A stretch of 64,000 bases of DNA, taken from Drosophila persimilis (lineage: Eukaryota > Arthropoda > Insecta > Diptera > Drosophilidae). The notes under the pieces are model-generated. The model saw nothing but the letters and a program-made list of their open reading frames with translations. It made no database searches and was not told the DNA's origin. Position numbers and translations under genes: made by a program. The stretch lies in the NCBI RefSeq assembly GCF_003286085.1, contig NW_020825426.1, positions 186,001 to 250,000 on the forward strand, read 5' to 3'. Below, in pieces: positions 48,031 to 59,054 of the stretch (positions are counted from its first letter, which is position 1; each line of letters begins with the position of its first letter).

Positions 48031-51000
48031 TTTGTGTTTGTGTGTCGACGGCGCGAGCACAATAAGACTGATTGGCCACAGTGACCCTCAGCTAATTTTA
48101 TTTGTTTTCGCAATTTACATTTGAACGCATTTACAAATATTTTTTAACGGCTGTTATTTAACAGCTGAACCACTAATTACACATGGTTGGGACATTTAAC
48201 TTTACATTACAAGAAATCAAGACACTCCGGCAACAACGTGCATTTGTTTACATTTGGAAATTGCATTGTAAGTATTAAAAATTATAAATTTAACAAATAT
48301 AAGCTATATTAATTATAATTTCTTTGCCCATTTAATTACAGCGGACGTATATGTATATAGGTATGGACCTCTATCATCAGCTCACTGGATGGAATTGGGT
48401 CTGTACAAGTTGGCTTGAGCAGGTGTCAAAACAATGGACCCGGTGATTTCATCAGGCTGCTGCAACCTCAGGGGAAGTATAAAGCCGCACCGTAAGTGAG
48501 TAAGTATTTGATTTTTATAGATTGCTTCGCTTATATGCTTCCAGAGGGCGTGTCTTTCGGTGTGCGCCTTTCCACCATTGGCGCACTGGACGGCGGTGAA
48601 ATTTCAGGTGACCTGGGAGCGGTCTGAGTAGATGCCCCGTGACGTCATTGGACTGCTGCAACTGCCATGGATCGAGCATTAGGCCAATGAGAAGAAGATT
48701 CACCAGTGGCTGCTGTAACTGTCGGACAGGCCTTCGTTGGATGCTGGATATACTGCGGTGCGGATTTGGCGAGCCAGTCAAAAGGCGATTCCAGGGACGG
48801 AAGTGTGCACCGGCAATGGACGAGGCCCGTGCAGAAGGGAGCATTGCAGCCGGCTCGCTGCGCCCAGCCAGAGGATTCGCAACAGGATAGCTGGCCACCG
48901 GATGGACTACTCGCCTCCGCTTTCGTCGTGGATTCACCAGGAGGCCGTCAGTAGCTGTGCCGTTTGCCTGTAGATAGAAGTAAGCAGAGTTATTGCCATC
49001 CAGATTGGCATTGATGATTTGTCGTCTTCTTTCAGGTTTTGGAGTAGAGATAGGCTGCTGCAGGCTGCGAAGCGGATTCGGAGAAGTTGCCAGAGAGTCA
49101 TTCCGGATACGCAGGTCAATCCCGGCAGTAGGCGAGGCCCTTATAGAAGATGGCGTGGGAGGCCGCTCGCTGCAGGCAGCCATAGGAATTACAGCAGGAC
49201 GGCAGGCCAACGGATGGACTGCTGGGCGCCAGATTTGCCTTGGATGCACCAAGAGGCCGTCAGTAGCTGTGATATTTGCCTGTAAATAAAGGTAAGCAGA
49301 ATTATTGCCATCCAGGTTGGCATTGATGATATTTTGTCTTCTTTCAGGTTTTGGAGTGGCCATAGCTTTTGGTTGTGCAGCTTCTACACACACAGATGAG
49401 GCTTCCTGGTGCGGATTTGTGCAGGCTCGGCTTTCTTCGGCGGCAAATGCTGCGTCCATCTCGTCGTCGAGTTCCTTCTCAAGTTGCTGCTGCAGGGACT
49501 TCATCTGCTCTTCGAGAAGCTGCTCTGGAGTAGGCGGAGGGAGTTCGTGCGGTTCAAGCGGAGTCATTATGAGCCTTTGTATGTATTCAGGTTCAAAACG
49601 AATCTTCTGTGCCATTTCTAATCGATTCATTTCTCCTCTTCTGAGACATTGCGCCATACAATTAACCCAGATTATTGAGGGTCTCTCCTGCGGGATACCA
49701 AGGGCTATGCAACGCTCTTGTTCAAGGCGTTTCCGTTCGACAAGTGCTTCCTTGGCTTGGGACTCCCGGAGTTGGCGCTGTTGTTCAATTTCAAGCTGCT
49801 CGTGCCTGATTAAAGTTGGCAGCAGTAGTTGTTGTTGTGCTGCCTGCTGCAGGAGTTGTTGTTGGAGAGGCCGAAAGTGAGTTTCCAGCTGCTTTGTGTA
49901 TCTTGGCCGGTCAAGCCTTTGAGGAATGAATGGCTGCATGATGAGTCTTTTTGCTTCCAGATTTGGATGGCGAAATAGTGAAGCTGCTAGTCTGCCGCTG
50001 GCTTTATCAAAGGTTTCTTCTGCAGAGTCAATGTTGTGTGCATCTCGGATAACTTGATTTCTTGTGTACCTGCTAGCCTTCACGATTTTCCGTAGGAGTT
50101 GGTTCTGTGCGCTTTCTACCCTGCAAAATTGTGATTCGCATACCAATGCTCCCCATACAGGTAAGGCATATTGCCATATTGGGGCGATTAATTGCTTATA
50201 TATAACCATTTTGCATCTTTTAGATAGCCGGCTCTGATGACCAATGATCCAGTTCAGTCTTATGGCTGCTGCTCTCACTCGAATTGCTAACTGGGTGGTA
50301 TGGGCATGTAGCACAAGTTTCCTGTCCATTATCAAGCCTAGATAGCGATGCCTTGGCTTACTTTTGATTGCTTCGTTGTACATTTTTGGCGATAGCTCAC
50401 CTATGCCATTTGCAATCGATCGCCTTGTGTAGAGGACATGGACCGTTTTGCTGGTATTAAGGCTGATGCACCATTTGGAAGCCCAGGCAGTGAAGTGTTC
50501 AAGATAGCACTGATTTGTTCTAACCGCTGTACTGGCTTCTTTTTTAGCACATAGGATGATTGTGTCATCTGCGTAAGTAGAAAGCATCATGTTGTTGTAT
50601 ATATTCGACTCAATTCTTTCATTTTGTTCTGACAGGTGCGGTAGCGGCATATCCGACGTGAAGACTGTGTAGAGTACAGGGCCGAGGACGCTACCCTGGG
50701 GCACTCCTGCGCAAATCCTTCCAGGTCTCGAGCGTATTCCATTGTTTCCGTTTACAATAAATGTTCTATCTGCTAAGTAACTTTTTAAAACGTTGTAATA
50801 TGTAAACGGGAGTAGCTTCGCTAGCTTAAGTAGTAGACCATTATGCCAAACTCGGTCAAAGGCTTCGCTCACGTCGATAAATACAGCAGAACAAAATAAC
50901 TGTTTCTCATATGCATCAAGAATATACTGTGTAACGCGTGCCAGTTGTTGCTCCGTGCTGTGCTCTTTCCTGAATCCAAACTGATGAGAGGGAATAGCCT

Positions 51001-52830
51001 TCTCAAAGTCTTCGCATTCAAACATCCTTTCCATGAGCAAGGTTTCAAAGATTTTAGAGAAGCCAGCCAAAAGGCTAATCGGTCGATAAGAGCCAACTTC
51101 ATTTGCATTTTTGCTCGGTTTTTTAATCATTGTAATAGCAGCACATTTCCATTGTTTGGGGAAATGGCCATGTCTCAAGATGCAATTGTAAATATTTGTC
51201 AAATGAATAATTACCTTTTGAGGTAGCGCTTTAATGACTCTGTTGTTTATTTGGTCCATGCCAGGAGCCTTTTTGTTTTGCAGAGATTTGATTTCCATCA
51301 TAACTTCATTGGGGGAAATAGGCCTGAACGGGAGTCTATTTACATCGTATTCCCGCCCAAATTGTTGCCTCTGAAGCCAGGCAGGTTTAGTTGTTAAGCG
51401 TTTGAGCTGCGCTATTTCATTACACTCCATAACTACGCTATTTCTAAATTCGTCAGAGTTTATGAGTTTTGGTGTGAATCTTTCTTCTAAATGTGAAACA
51501 AAAGCTTCAGCTTTCTCCTCGCTACTCTTTGTCCACCTATAGCCTTCTCTACTACCACTACTGCTGGGAATTTTCAATGGCCAGTTTGGTTCTGGCTGCC
51601 TCTTTAAAGTGTTTGTTAAGCGCCATAGTTTTTGCATTCTGTAACGATCTTGAGCGTCTACTTTTTTGAAAAGGTTATTGATCTGGTTATTTTTAGCCTT
51701 ACGAAGGGCCTTTTTTAGCCGATGATTTGCTGCGTTGTATAACCTTCGCGTCTCCAAGGTGGGTCTGCGCATGTGCTCCCTTTTATGCTGCCATTTGAGC
51801 CTTAATAGTTTCTGTGTTTTCCTATCTAGTGGTAGTTGCCCTGTGCGTGGGTGAGAACGCGGATTTATTAGTGAAGTTGCAGCCGCCGCTGCATTGTAGA
51901 TGTTTTGATTTAGAATGTCGATCGCATCCTCAATGTCTTCTCCTGAGTTTATTTCCATGTTGAGATTGATACGCTGCGATAGGAAATCTTGGAATTTTTT
52001 GACATTTGCTTTGCTTGGTAGAAGTCGGCGCTTTGTTACCGGGACTGTCGTTGAGCCATTGATGCCCAGGTTAATGAAGATAGGAAGATGGTCTGATTGC
52101 AGGTCAACTGCTGAATAGGTGTGAATTCTGTCATAGTTTATGCCAGCATATACTGCCAAATCGATAGCGGAGGGCCTTTTTCTTTGATCAAATGGGTAGT
52201 GTGTGGCTCCCCCAGTGGCCAACACATTTAAGCAGGTGTTTGCATGGATCGTGTTCATTAAAACTCTGCCTCTTTTACAGGATCGCACATTTCCCCACCA
52301 TGGGTGCTTAGCGTTCCAGTCCCCGCAAACTATAAATTTGGAGCCATAACAGAGTTCGCTCATGTACTTGAATAACCTTTTGAAGTGCTGCTCCGTCCAG
52401 GTGATAGTTGGCGGGCAATATATTGGCGCTAGAGCAATGACCTCATTATTGTTAGTGGTTAATGCGATGGGAGCACACTGCAAGAAATTTTCTGTAATTG
52501 GTTCAAGTGCAATGTGCTTGAGACCAGTTTTGACATAAATGGCTACTCCACCTTTCCTTCTGGAGGAAGGGTGTGAGGCAGTATACAGTACGTAGTCTTT
52601 TATGGTTAGATTGTCTGTTATTGTGGTAGTAGGGTCATTTGTGGTTATGCGGGTTTCAATAACCATCATTATGTCCACGTTATTACGCTGCATAAATAGT
52701 TCTAACTCCAAAATTTTGTTTTTTAGACCACAGGCGTTCCAATAAACGATTTTGAGAGAGCTGTTGTACTGGGCGCCTGTAGTAGCAGTAGTGGTATGAG
52801 CTAAGTTATTTGTATTTACATTTATGGTGG
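48031..52830 (-). mobile_element. Family 3 (TART-like) element, copy 3, 5'-truncated
   Basis: The 3' UTR and nearly all of pol are present; gag and the 5' UTR are missing. It is cut 26 codons into pol and joined to the 3' end of copy 4 (tttttgtggttgtg). Confidence 0.92.
48515..52830 (-). CDS. pol: Pol, family 3, lacking first 26 residues, with chimeric start
   Basis: Residues 27-1463 are intact, with complete endonuclease (GDWNAK, SDHLP), RT (GVPQGSVLGPVLY, YADD) and the C-terminal repeats. Differences from copy 1 are few (for example Arg to Lys before EHSTEQQ). The frame stays open through the junction and finds an ATG at 52913-52915 in the copy 4 3' end, so a 1466-aa Pol with 28 new N-terminal residues is possible. 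No gag is present, so Pol would be the first frame on such an RNA. Confidence 0.8.
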
Positions 52831-54032
52831 TTTTTGTGGTTGTGTGTCGACGGCGCGAGCACAATAAGACTGATTGGCCACAGTGACCCTCAGCTAATTT
52901 TATTTGTTTTCGCAATTTACATTTGAACGCATTTACAAATATTTTTTAACGGCTGTTATTTAACAGCTGAACCACTAATTACACATGGTTGGGACATTTA
53001 ACTTTACATTACAAGAAATCAAGACACTCTGGCAACAACGTGCATTTGTTTACATTTGGAAATTGCATTGTAAGTATTAAAAATTATAAATTTAACAAAT
53101 ATAAGCTATATTAATTATAATTTCTTTGCCCATTTAATTACAGCGGACGTATATGTATATAGGTATGGACCTCTATCATCAGCTCACTGGATGGAATTGG
53201 GTCTGTACAAGTTGGCTTGAGCAGGTGTCAAAACAATGGACCCGGTGATTTCATCAGGCTGCTGCAACCTCAGGGGAAGTATAAAGCCGCACCGTAAGTG
53301 AGTAAGTATTTGATTTTTATAGATTGCTTCGCTTATATGCTTCCAGAGGGCGTGTCTTTCGGTGTGCGCCTTTCCACCATTGGCGCACTGGACGGCGGTG
53401 AAATTTCAGGTGACCTGGGAGCGGTCTGAGTAGATGCCCCGTGACGTCATTGGACTGCTGCAACTGCCATGGATCGAGCATTAGGCCAATGAGAAGAAGA
53501 TTCACCAGTGGCTGCTGTAACTGTCGGACAGGCCTTCGTTGGATGCTGGATATACTGCGGTGCGGATTTGGCGAGCCAGTCAAAAGGCGATTCCAGGGAC
53601 GGAAGTGTGCACCGGCAATGGACGAGGCCCGTGCAGAAGGGAGCATTGCAGCCGGCTCGCTGCGCCCAGCCAGAGGATTCGCAACAGGATAGCTGGCCAC
53701 CGGATGGACTACTCGCCTCCGCTTTCGTCGTGGATTCACCAGGAGGCCGTCAGTAGCTGTGCCGTTTGCCTGTAGATAGAAGTAAGCAGAGTTATTGCCA
53801 TCCAGATTGGCATTGATGATTTGTCGTCTTCTTTCAGGTTTTGGAGTAGAGATAGGCTGCTGCAGGCTGCGAAGCGGATTCGGAGAAGTTGCCAGAGAGT
53901 CATTCCGGATACGCAGGTCAATCCCGGCAGTAGGCGAGGCCCTTATAGAAGATGGCGTGGGAGGCCGCTCGCTGCAGGCAGCCATAGGAATTACAGCAGG
54001 ACGGCAGGCCAACGGATGGACTGCTGGGCGCC
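52831..54032 (-). mobile_element. Family 3 (TART-like) element, copy 4, 5'-truncated
   Basis: Only the 3' UTR and the last 237 codons of pol remain. It ends at ctgctgggcgcc and joins the family 4 3' end (ttttcgatgtaatt). Confidence 0.92.
53317..54032 (-). pseudogene. pol: Pol C-terminal fragment, family 3 (about residues 1227-1463)
   Basis: It holds part of the first and all of the second 104-residue repeat and the end of Pol. The frame continues into the family 4 3' end to an ATG at 54075, giving a 252-aa chimera without any catalytic motif. Confidence 0.85.
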
Positions 54033-54081
54033 TTTTCGATGTAATTAGATGCGCGTGCACGCCTACGATGCGCACACTCGC

Positions 54082-54103
54082 CCGCCAGCTTTGCTACTGG
54101 CGG
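54082..54103. repeat. Hairpin near the family 4 3' end
   Basis: Arms ccgccag and ctggcgg enclose 8 nt. It is also present in copy 2 (about 59155-59176). Confidence 0.45.
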
Positions 54104-54959
54104 AGTTTATTTCCAGCTTTTCTTATTACCATTACTTCGGCAATTTACATTTAAGCTTAACTTACAACAATGATGTGATTTTTAAAATTGGCGGGCAATT
54201 GACATTAACATTACATTAACATTAACATCTACAGACATGTTTACATTCTATCAGTATTACAGTCTGGTAGCCCTATTTTGACATTCGCAATTATTGACGT
54301 ACATTTATACAAACAAAGAGATAAGTATTGGACAAATTGCAACATTAATGACATTTATAGACTAATTTAATTCTATTTATTTTCTATTTCAGGTACTGGA
54401 GGATCATCGTCGTCGTCTGGAGCAGTGTGGATGGCACAGGGCGCATCCGCCTCAGCGCTGGATGTGCACGTGTGTGTGATGCGGCAGATCGCGCATCTGC
54501 GGCATCAGAATTGGCAGAGGCTGGATCCAGGAGTTGGCGTGAATGGAGATGGAGTTTGATGAGCGACTCTGGTCCGGCCGCCCACGTTGCCTCTACCTGG
54601 AGAACTGGAGATTGACACTGGTCCGGCCAATCGGGGTGCGATGACCAGTGGAAATGGCCGCAGTGGAGATGGCCGCATATGAGTGCGGATTGGCTGCATC
54701 CGAGTGGCTGCTGGTCCGGCCACCCAGGATGCACTGTCGATGTGGATGTAGATGGAGCGCTGGCCAAGTCATCTGTATTGTCTGGCCTCGTCGTTGGATT
54801 GCTGCTGCTGTTTTGTGATGGTGGTGGCGTGACGTCACGGCCATCGGTTGACGGCAGCGTTGTCGGAGGGGCGTCCAAATTGGGCCCAACTTGCAACAAA
54901 ATGTTGCGGTTGGTGGCGAGGCAGGTACTGGAGAGGCTGATCTGTGAGTGTATTGACAG

Positions 54960-55031
54960 GTAAGTGTGATTAGTAGAAGTATTGGCTATTTTGTGTTGAT
55001 GCGTGAATTGATGTTTTTTTTCTTCTTTTAG
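54960..55031 (+). other. Candidate antisense intron 1, family 4 copy 1
   Basis: Plus-strand GTAAGT donor, long T-rich tract and CTTTTAG acceptor; 72 nt. The frame of the preceding exon is closed by a TAA formed by the donor itself and would be opened by splicing into the next block. Confidence 0.5.
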
Positions 55032-55154
55032 CGGCAGCCTGGATGTTGTTGGCGACGACGATAGGGCCTTCAAATTTCGCCCATTTGGCAGGAATTTGAT
55101 GGCGAAATTGGTGTGGCAGCTGCTGGAGAGGCAGCTCTATCGGAGGCGTGGCAG

Positions 55155-55224
55155 GTACGTATATTTTGTGAGTGATTGGACCATTTTGTGTTGAACTGTG
55201 TATTGATGTTTTTCTTCTTTTTAG
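55155..55224 (+). other. Candidate antisense intron 2, family 4 copy 1
   Basis: GTACGT donor, tract TTTTTCTTCTTTTTAG; 70 nt. Confidence 0.5.
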
Positions 55225-55354
55225 CGGCAGCCTGAGGACTGGGTGTTGTTGGCGACGGCGATAGGGCCTTCAAATTTCGCCCATTTGGCAGAAAGTGGAT
55301 GGAGAATTTGGTATGGCAACTGCTGGAGAGGCAGCTCTATCGGAGGCGTGGCAG

Positions 55355-55428
55355 GTACTTATGTTTTATGTGTGTTTGGTCCATTTTGTGTTGATGTGTA
55401 TATTGACGTCATTTTGGTTTGTTTACAG
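55355..55428 (+). other. Candidate antisense intron 3, family 4 copy 1
   Basis: GTACTT donor (weaker than its neighbours), GTTTGTTTACAG acceptor; 74 nt. Confidence 0.45.
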
Positions 55429-55565
55429 TGGCTGCTCTGGACCTGTGCGGTGGATTGTCAGGAGCGTCGTCAATAAATCCTAAAATGTCGTCCAATTGGC
55501 ATCAGATGTGTGGTGTTGATGACGGGGCAGCTGCTGGAGGGGCAGATCTGTCGGAGGCGTGGCAG

Positions 55566-55638
55566 GTACGAGTGATTATTTTGAGTTTTGTCCATATTGT
55601 GTTGATGTGTGTATTGACGTCATTTTGTATTGTTTCAG
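55566..55638 (+). other. Candidate antisense intron 4, family 4 copy 1
   Basis: GTACGA donor, TATTGTTTCAG acceptor; 73 nt. It follows a 137-nt block (55429-55565) and leads into a block that overlaps the gag 3' end. Confidence 0.45.
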
Positions 55639-55699
55639 TGGCTGCTCTGGACTTGTGCGGTGGATTGTCAGGCTGCCTCAGGACCGACTTTTGGGCTCA

Positions 55700-58600
55700 T
55701 CAAAAGTAGTCAGAGTAGTAGCTATCGTAGTCGTCTAGGATGTCCGCTATCTCGTCGTCAACTGAATCGTCGTCCGTCCACTGGTCGTCGCCATCGTCGC
55801 TGAGTGCTTCGCAGTCCATATCAGAGTCCTCCGATACGGCTGCGGCGTCAGGTTGTGAATTGGCGGCGGGCCTTGTAGGTGTTGGTGCTGCTTCTGGTGC
55901 TGCTGCTGGAGTCTGTGTTGGAGGATTGGCCGCTGCTGAGCCACTGCCCTTTGCTTCCGTCAGGCTTGCAATTAATGTGGTAAGTTCTTGCAGTTTTTTT
56001 TCTAAGTTTTCAATTTTGACGGCGTACTCTTTCAGGAGTCCCACACACTTGCCATCGCATTGGATGGCTGGCTGCTGCTGCTTATGCTGGGGATTTCTCG
56101 GCGTCTGGAAACGTTTTGGAGTTGGCTGCACCCGTTGATCGCGCTGGCATTGGCGCCCCTTGGCCTGTGGCTGGGAATGATGGCCGCGATGCTGGTGCTG
56201 CTGCTGGTGCTGCCGACCCAAATTGTGTCCGCGCTGCTGCTGTTTTTGTTCTTGTTGCTGCTGCTGCTCTTCCCTTAGATTTTGCTGGAACTTGGCCAAA
56301 TGATTTGAAGCCGGATTGGCTTGCGCACCTCGGCTATACAAGGGCCTGCGGGTGTTGGGCGTTGCTGCTGCTGCTGCAGCTGGTGTTGGTGCTGCTTTGG
56401 CCCCCTGTTTGCCGCTTGAATGCTGCTGTTGGTGTTGGTGTTGTGGCCGCTTCTTTTGTGATGACTGCTGCTGCTTGGGGGCGGGGATATGAGGCTGCTG
56501 TTGTTGGGAAGGACGACGACTGCTCGTCGGCTGTTGCCGTTCTGCCGCTCGTGGCTGCTGCTGCTGCTCAGCATTCCCAGACCGCAACACCCTGCTGTAG
56601 GAGGGCCTGCCATTGCCTCTGGTGCCTGTGTTTGCTGTCTGCTGTTGTTGTTGCTGGGATTGGGATTGGCGACTCGGCTGCTGAGTTTGAGGGCGTTGTT
56701 GGTCAGTTGGCTGCTGTGGCTGCTGGCGTTGCTGTTGGTACTGCTGCCTTTGCTGCTCAGCGATGAGCCGGTTTGCCCTTAGATGGCTGCGGGCCTTTTT
56801 GTAGGCGGGACATCCCTTGTAGCAGCTCACGTGCTTGCCGCTACAATTCGCGCATTTAGGATCCTCCTGCCTGGGTTTCCTGCATGCTGTTGTGGGGTGA
56901 TCTCCTGCGCATTTCATGCACTTGTATGGCCGTCTGCAGTAGTTTTTTGTGTGCCCAAACTCCTGGCACCGATGGCATTGAGCTGGATCGCGTGGCTTGG
57001 CCTGTCTCACTATGGAGACGCATTGATTGGCCAGGTTTTTAATGTCCAGAATTGCCTCATGGCCGCCATCCGCCTTGGGCTGAATTTCAACCTCAAAAAT
57101 ATTTAGAGGCCTTCCATTAAAACGGTGTTTTAATCCTCGGATAAACCTCGCAGTAAATCCGAGTCGTTCAAGCTCCTCAGAGATCCAGCTGCTGGGCGTG
57201 GTGTGGTGTAAGTGTCGCACTATTACACGATAGCCCCTTTCGCTGCGCGGCTGGTGTGTGTGCAATTGGGTGCTGTCTTCAGCTAGGGCGTTCTGAATGG
57301 CGTTGTATGTTATAATGTCGTCACAGTGGACTCTAAGTCCACTGTTGGCCATCGATTTCGTTGTGAATTTCCCCACGTTCGGATTTGTTGTCAATTTGTT
57401 AATCAGGGGTAAAATTGCAGGCACCAGGGGCAGGAAGATTGTTGGGACCTTGGTGCTGCGTAATGACGGTTGGACTGGCGTTATATTTATGCTAATGTCT
57501 GGCTGATGTTGCGGCTGATGATTGTCCGTTTCCATCTGTTGGCTTTCAGCCTCTATCCTTTGGGGCTCCCTATGTTGGACCTCCAGAACCGGAACCACAC
57601 TATTTGACGGTGTGCGTATTTGCCCAGCATCTGACTCCATCTGCCGGGTCTCATGATGCAGCCTTTTCGCGAATTGGCTCTTGAACATGGGCGTGTCCAG
57701 AGTGAGGCAGGTGAAGTCATCGTCATCTGTATCCGTTTCGATCGCCGCGCATCTTCTTTTGAGCGGCGAGCGAAACGAATTTGTAGTCAATTTATCCTTT
57801 GCTATAGGGGTAAGGGGCAGGGGCGAGGGCATTTCATTGGCCAGTAGCGGGGGAACGCTAATTAGCCATTCCTTTACCAGTTTTGTTCTGGTACTAGGCC
57901 TTGTCTGAGTATTATGCTCGTCCGCCTGAGTCAGAGTGGGCAGCAAGCATTTTCTGCTTCTGCTAGAATTATTGCGTTCAGCTGTCGTCAAACTTTGTTG
58001 CTGTTGCTGGTCATTGTTTTTCTGTGTGCCGTTTATGGTTTCGGCATAAGTCAGTGTGTTTGTCTTTGTTTTGTTATTGGCGTAGGTCAGGCTAGCTTCG
58101 TTCTTGTATGTGTTTGTGTTTTGGTTCGGCGGGAGAGAGCAAGCATCTCTCTTTTTGTCATAAGTGTGTGAGTGCATGTTTGGCGGCAAACGCTTTGGGG
58201 CTTGATGTGACGAGCCTCCGTTTTGATTGTGCGCCGAGGGTTCGGCTGCCGAGAGAGCGCAAGCGTCGCTCTCTCTGATGCTTGTGTGAGTTGTTTGATT
58301 GTTTTTGTTTTCGCTAATGTTTTGGCGCGAAAACATATGGGCATAACATTTGTTCTTGTTATGTTTATGTGCACTTAAATGCTCTTTGGTAAGAGCGAAA
58401 GCGCCGCTATTTTGGGAACCCGTTGCACTTTCGCTGGGAACTATTTTTGTCTGCGTGTTTGTACGTGTATTTGATGGCGGTTTTTCTTGTATGTTGGCGT
58501 CTGTTTTTGGTGGGATTGGCGGGTATTTTCTAACATATAAACCCCTGTCCACGAAACGACGCTCGAACTCCAGCACCGTAGCTCCCAAGGAGCTCAGGGT

Positions 58601-58834
58601 ACTCTCTGGCGAGTCCGTCTCCAACTCAGCCAGATCCGCATCCCCCTCTGAGTCGAACATTGGTTCGAAGAGGGAAGCATTTGCGGAGGGGTTCCCTCCC
58701 AGGGGCCTGGTCGATATGACGGCAGAACTTATTTGAGTAACGCACTCACCACCCGCTTCGGCTCTTGCCGAGTTGTCCGTAGCATCCATAACATCCATTT
58801 TGTTGGTCGTCAGATTTGGAGCAAGTGCGTCCAT
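55700..58834 (-). CDS. gag: Gag protein, family 4 (1044 aa)
   Basis: A large Gag. The N-terminal half is Asn/Thr/Ser-rich and mostly low complexity. A PRE_C2HC-type region (about 480-612) leads to three zinc knuckles from C620: CHRCQEFGHTKNYC, CMKCAGDHPTTAC and CANCSGKHVSCYKGC. A very Gln-rich stretch (about 690-940), a helix-prone segment (about 925-960) and a strongly acidic tail (about 1000-1044, ending YYSDYF) follow. HeT-A Gag of D. melanogaster is of similar size. The start at 58834 is the first ATG of the frame; Met 13 and 16 are alternatives. No pol follows in any frame. Confidence 0.9.
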   Translation of the reverse strand: MDALAPNLTTNKMDVMDATDNSARAEAGGECVTQISSAVISTRPLGGNPSANASLFEPMFDSEGDADLAELETDSPESTLSSLGATVLEFERRFVDRGLYVRKYPPIPPKTDANIQEKPPSNTRTNTQTKIVPSESATGSQNSGAFALTKEHLSAHKHNKNKCYAHMFSRQNISENKNNQTTHTSIRESDACALSAAEPSAHNQNGGSSHQAPKRLPPNMHSHTYDKKRDACSLPPNQNTNTYKNEASLTYANNKTKTNTLTYAETINGTQKNNDQQQQQSLTTAERNNSSRSRKCLLPTLTQADEHNTQTRPSTRTKLVKEWLISVPPLLANEMPSPLPLTPIAKDKLTTNSFRSPLKRRCAAIETDTDDDDFTCLTLDTPMFKSQFAKRLHHETRQMESDAGQIRTPSNSVVPVLEVQHREPQRIEAESQQMETDNHQPQHQPDISINITPVQPSLRSTKVPTIFLPLVPAILPLINKLTTNPNVGKFTTKSMANSGLRVHCDDIITYNAIQNALAEDSTQLHTHQPRSERGYRVIVRHLHHTTPSSWISEELERLGFTARFIRGLKHRFNGRPLNIFEVEIQPKADGGHEAILDIKNLANQCVSIVRQAKPRDPAQCHRCQEFGHTKNYCRRPYKCMKCAGDHPTTACRKPRQEDPKCANCSGKHVSCYKGCPAYKKARSHLRANRLIAEQQRQQYQQQRQQPQQPTDQQRPQTQQPSRQSQSQQQQQQTANTGTRGNGRPSYSRVLRSGNAEQQQQPRAAERQQPTSSRRPSQQQQPHIPAPKQQQSSQKKRPQHQHQQQHSSGKQGAKAAPTPAAAAAATPNTRRPLYSRGAQANPASNHLAKFQQNLREEQQQQQEQKQQQRGHNLGRQHQQQHQHRGHHSQPQAKGRQCQRDQRVQPTPKRFQTPRNPQHKQQQPAIQCDGKCVGLLKEYAVKIENLEKKLQELTTLIASLTEAKGSGSAAANPPTQTPAAAPEAAPTPTRPAANSQPDAAAVSEDSDMDCEALSDDGDDQWTDDDSVDDEIADILDDYDSYYSDYF

Positions 58835-59054
58835 TTGGTGGCCTGGTCCAGGTACTCAGTAGCTTGCTTTTCCTCTTTCCTCAGTTGGGTTTATTGGCTT
58901 CACTATTACGGCACGGTTACAGATGATTATATTGCATTATTTGCAATTATTTGGCACATATTGTTTATTTAGTTTTCATTTAATTTAATCCCGGTTTAAA
59001 CATGTATTTTATTACATTTAAAGTTCCACATAAAACAACAAAAAACACAAGTCA
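58835..59054 (-). other. Family 4 5' UTR
   Basis: A 220-bp AT-rich leader with no tandem repeats or G run. Its end (gtcac) meets a 19-T run, the tail of the small piece to the right. Confidence 0.6.

Larger units (their letters stand above)
55032..55428. repeat. Exon-intron tandem modules, family 4 copy 1 (2 units)
   Basis: Two units of 193 and 204 bp. Each has a block of 123 or 130 nt starting cggcagcctg and ending ggaggcgtggcag, then a segment of 70 or 74 nt starting gtac and ending in a T-rich tract plus AG. Copy 2 has four such units. Confidence 0.8.
54033..55699 (-). other. Family 4 3' UTR, copy 1
   Basis: A long region without a conserved sense frame. Near the tail is a hairpin (54082-54103, 7-bp arms). 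On the plus strand there is a TTTCAG acceptor (54391-54392) and then four intron-like segments separated by 123-, 130- and 137-nt blocks. Sense frames here (for example 54384-55073) are not kept in copy 2 because of small indels, so I do not call them genes. Confidence 0.7.
54033..59054 (-). mobile_element. Family 4 gag-only element, copy 1, complete
   Basis: A 5.0-kb element with 5' UTR (58835-59054), gag (58834-55700) and a 1.67-kb 3' UTR (55699-54033). No pol is found. The plan, with a large Gag and long 3' UTR, is that of HeT-A, but its Gag is closer to family 3 than to family 1. Its right end joins a 44-bp tailed piece of another family 4 3' end. Confidence 0.88.

Noticed and set aside
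54384-55073. 229-aa sense frame in family 4 3' UTR (and 247 aa at 59448-60191)
   Set aside because: The two copies share only parts of the protein; small indels shift the frame between them, so it is not kept as a protein.
54427-55154. Protein-coding antisense gene made by joining the family 4 exons
   Set aside because: Joining the first block to the 123-nt block opens a frame, but the next 130-nt block closes it, and the first block is frameshifted between copies. A non-coding RNA fits better.
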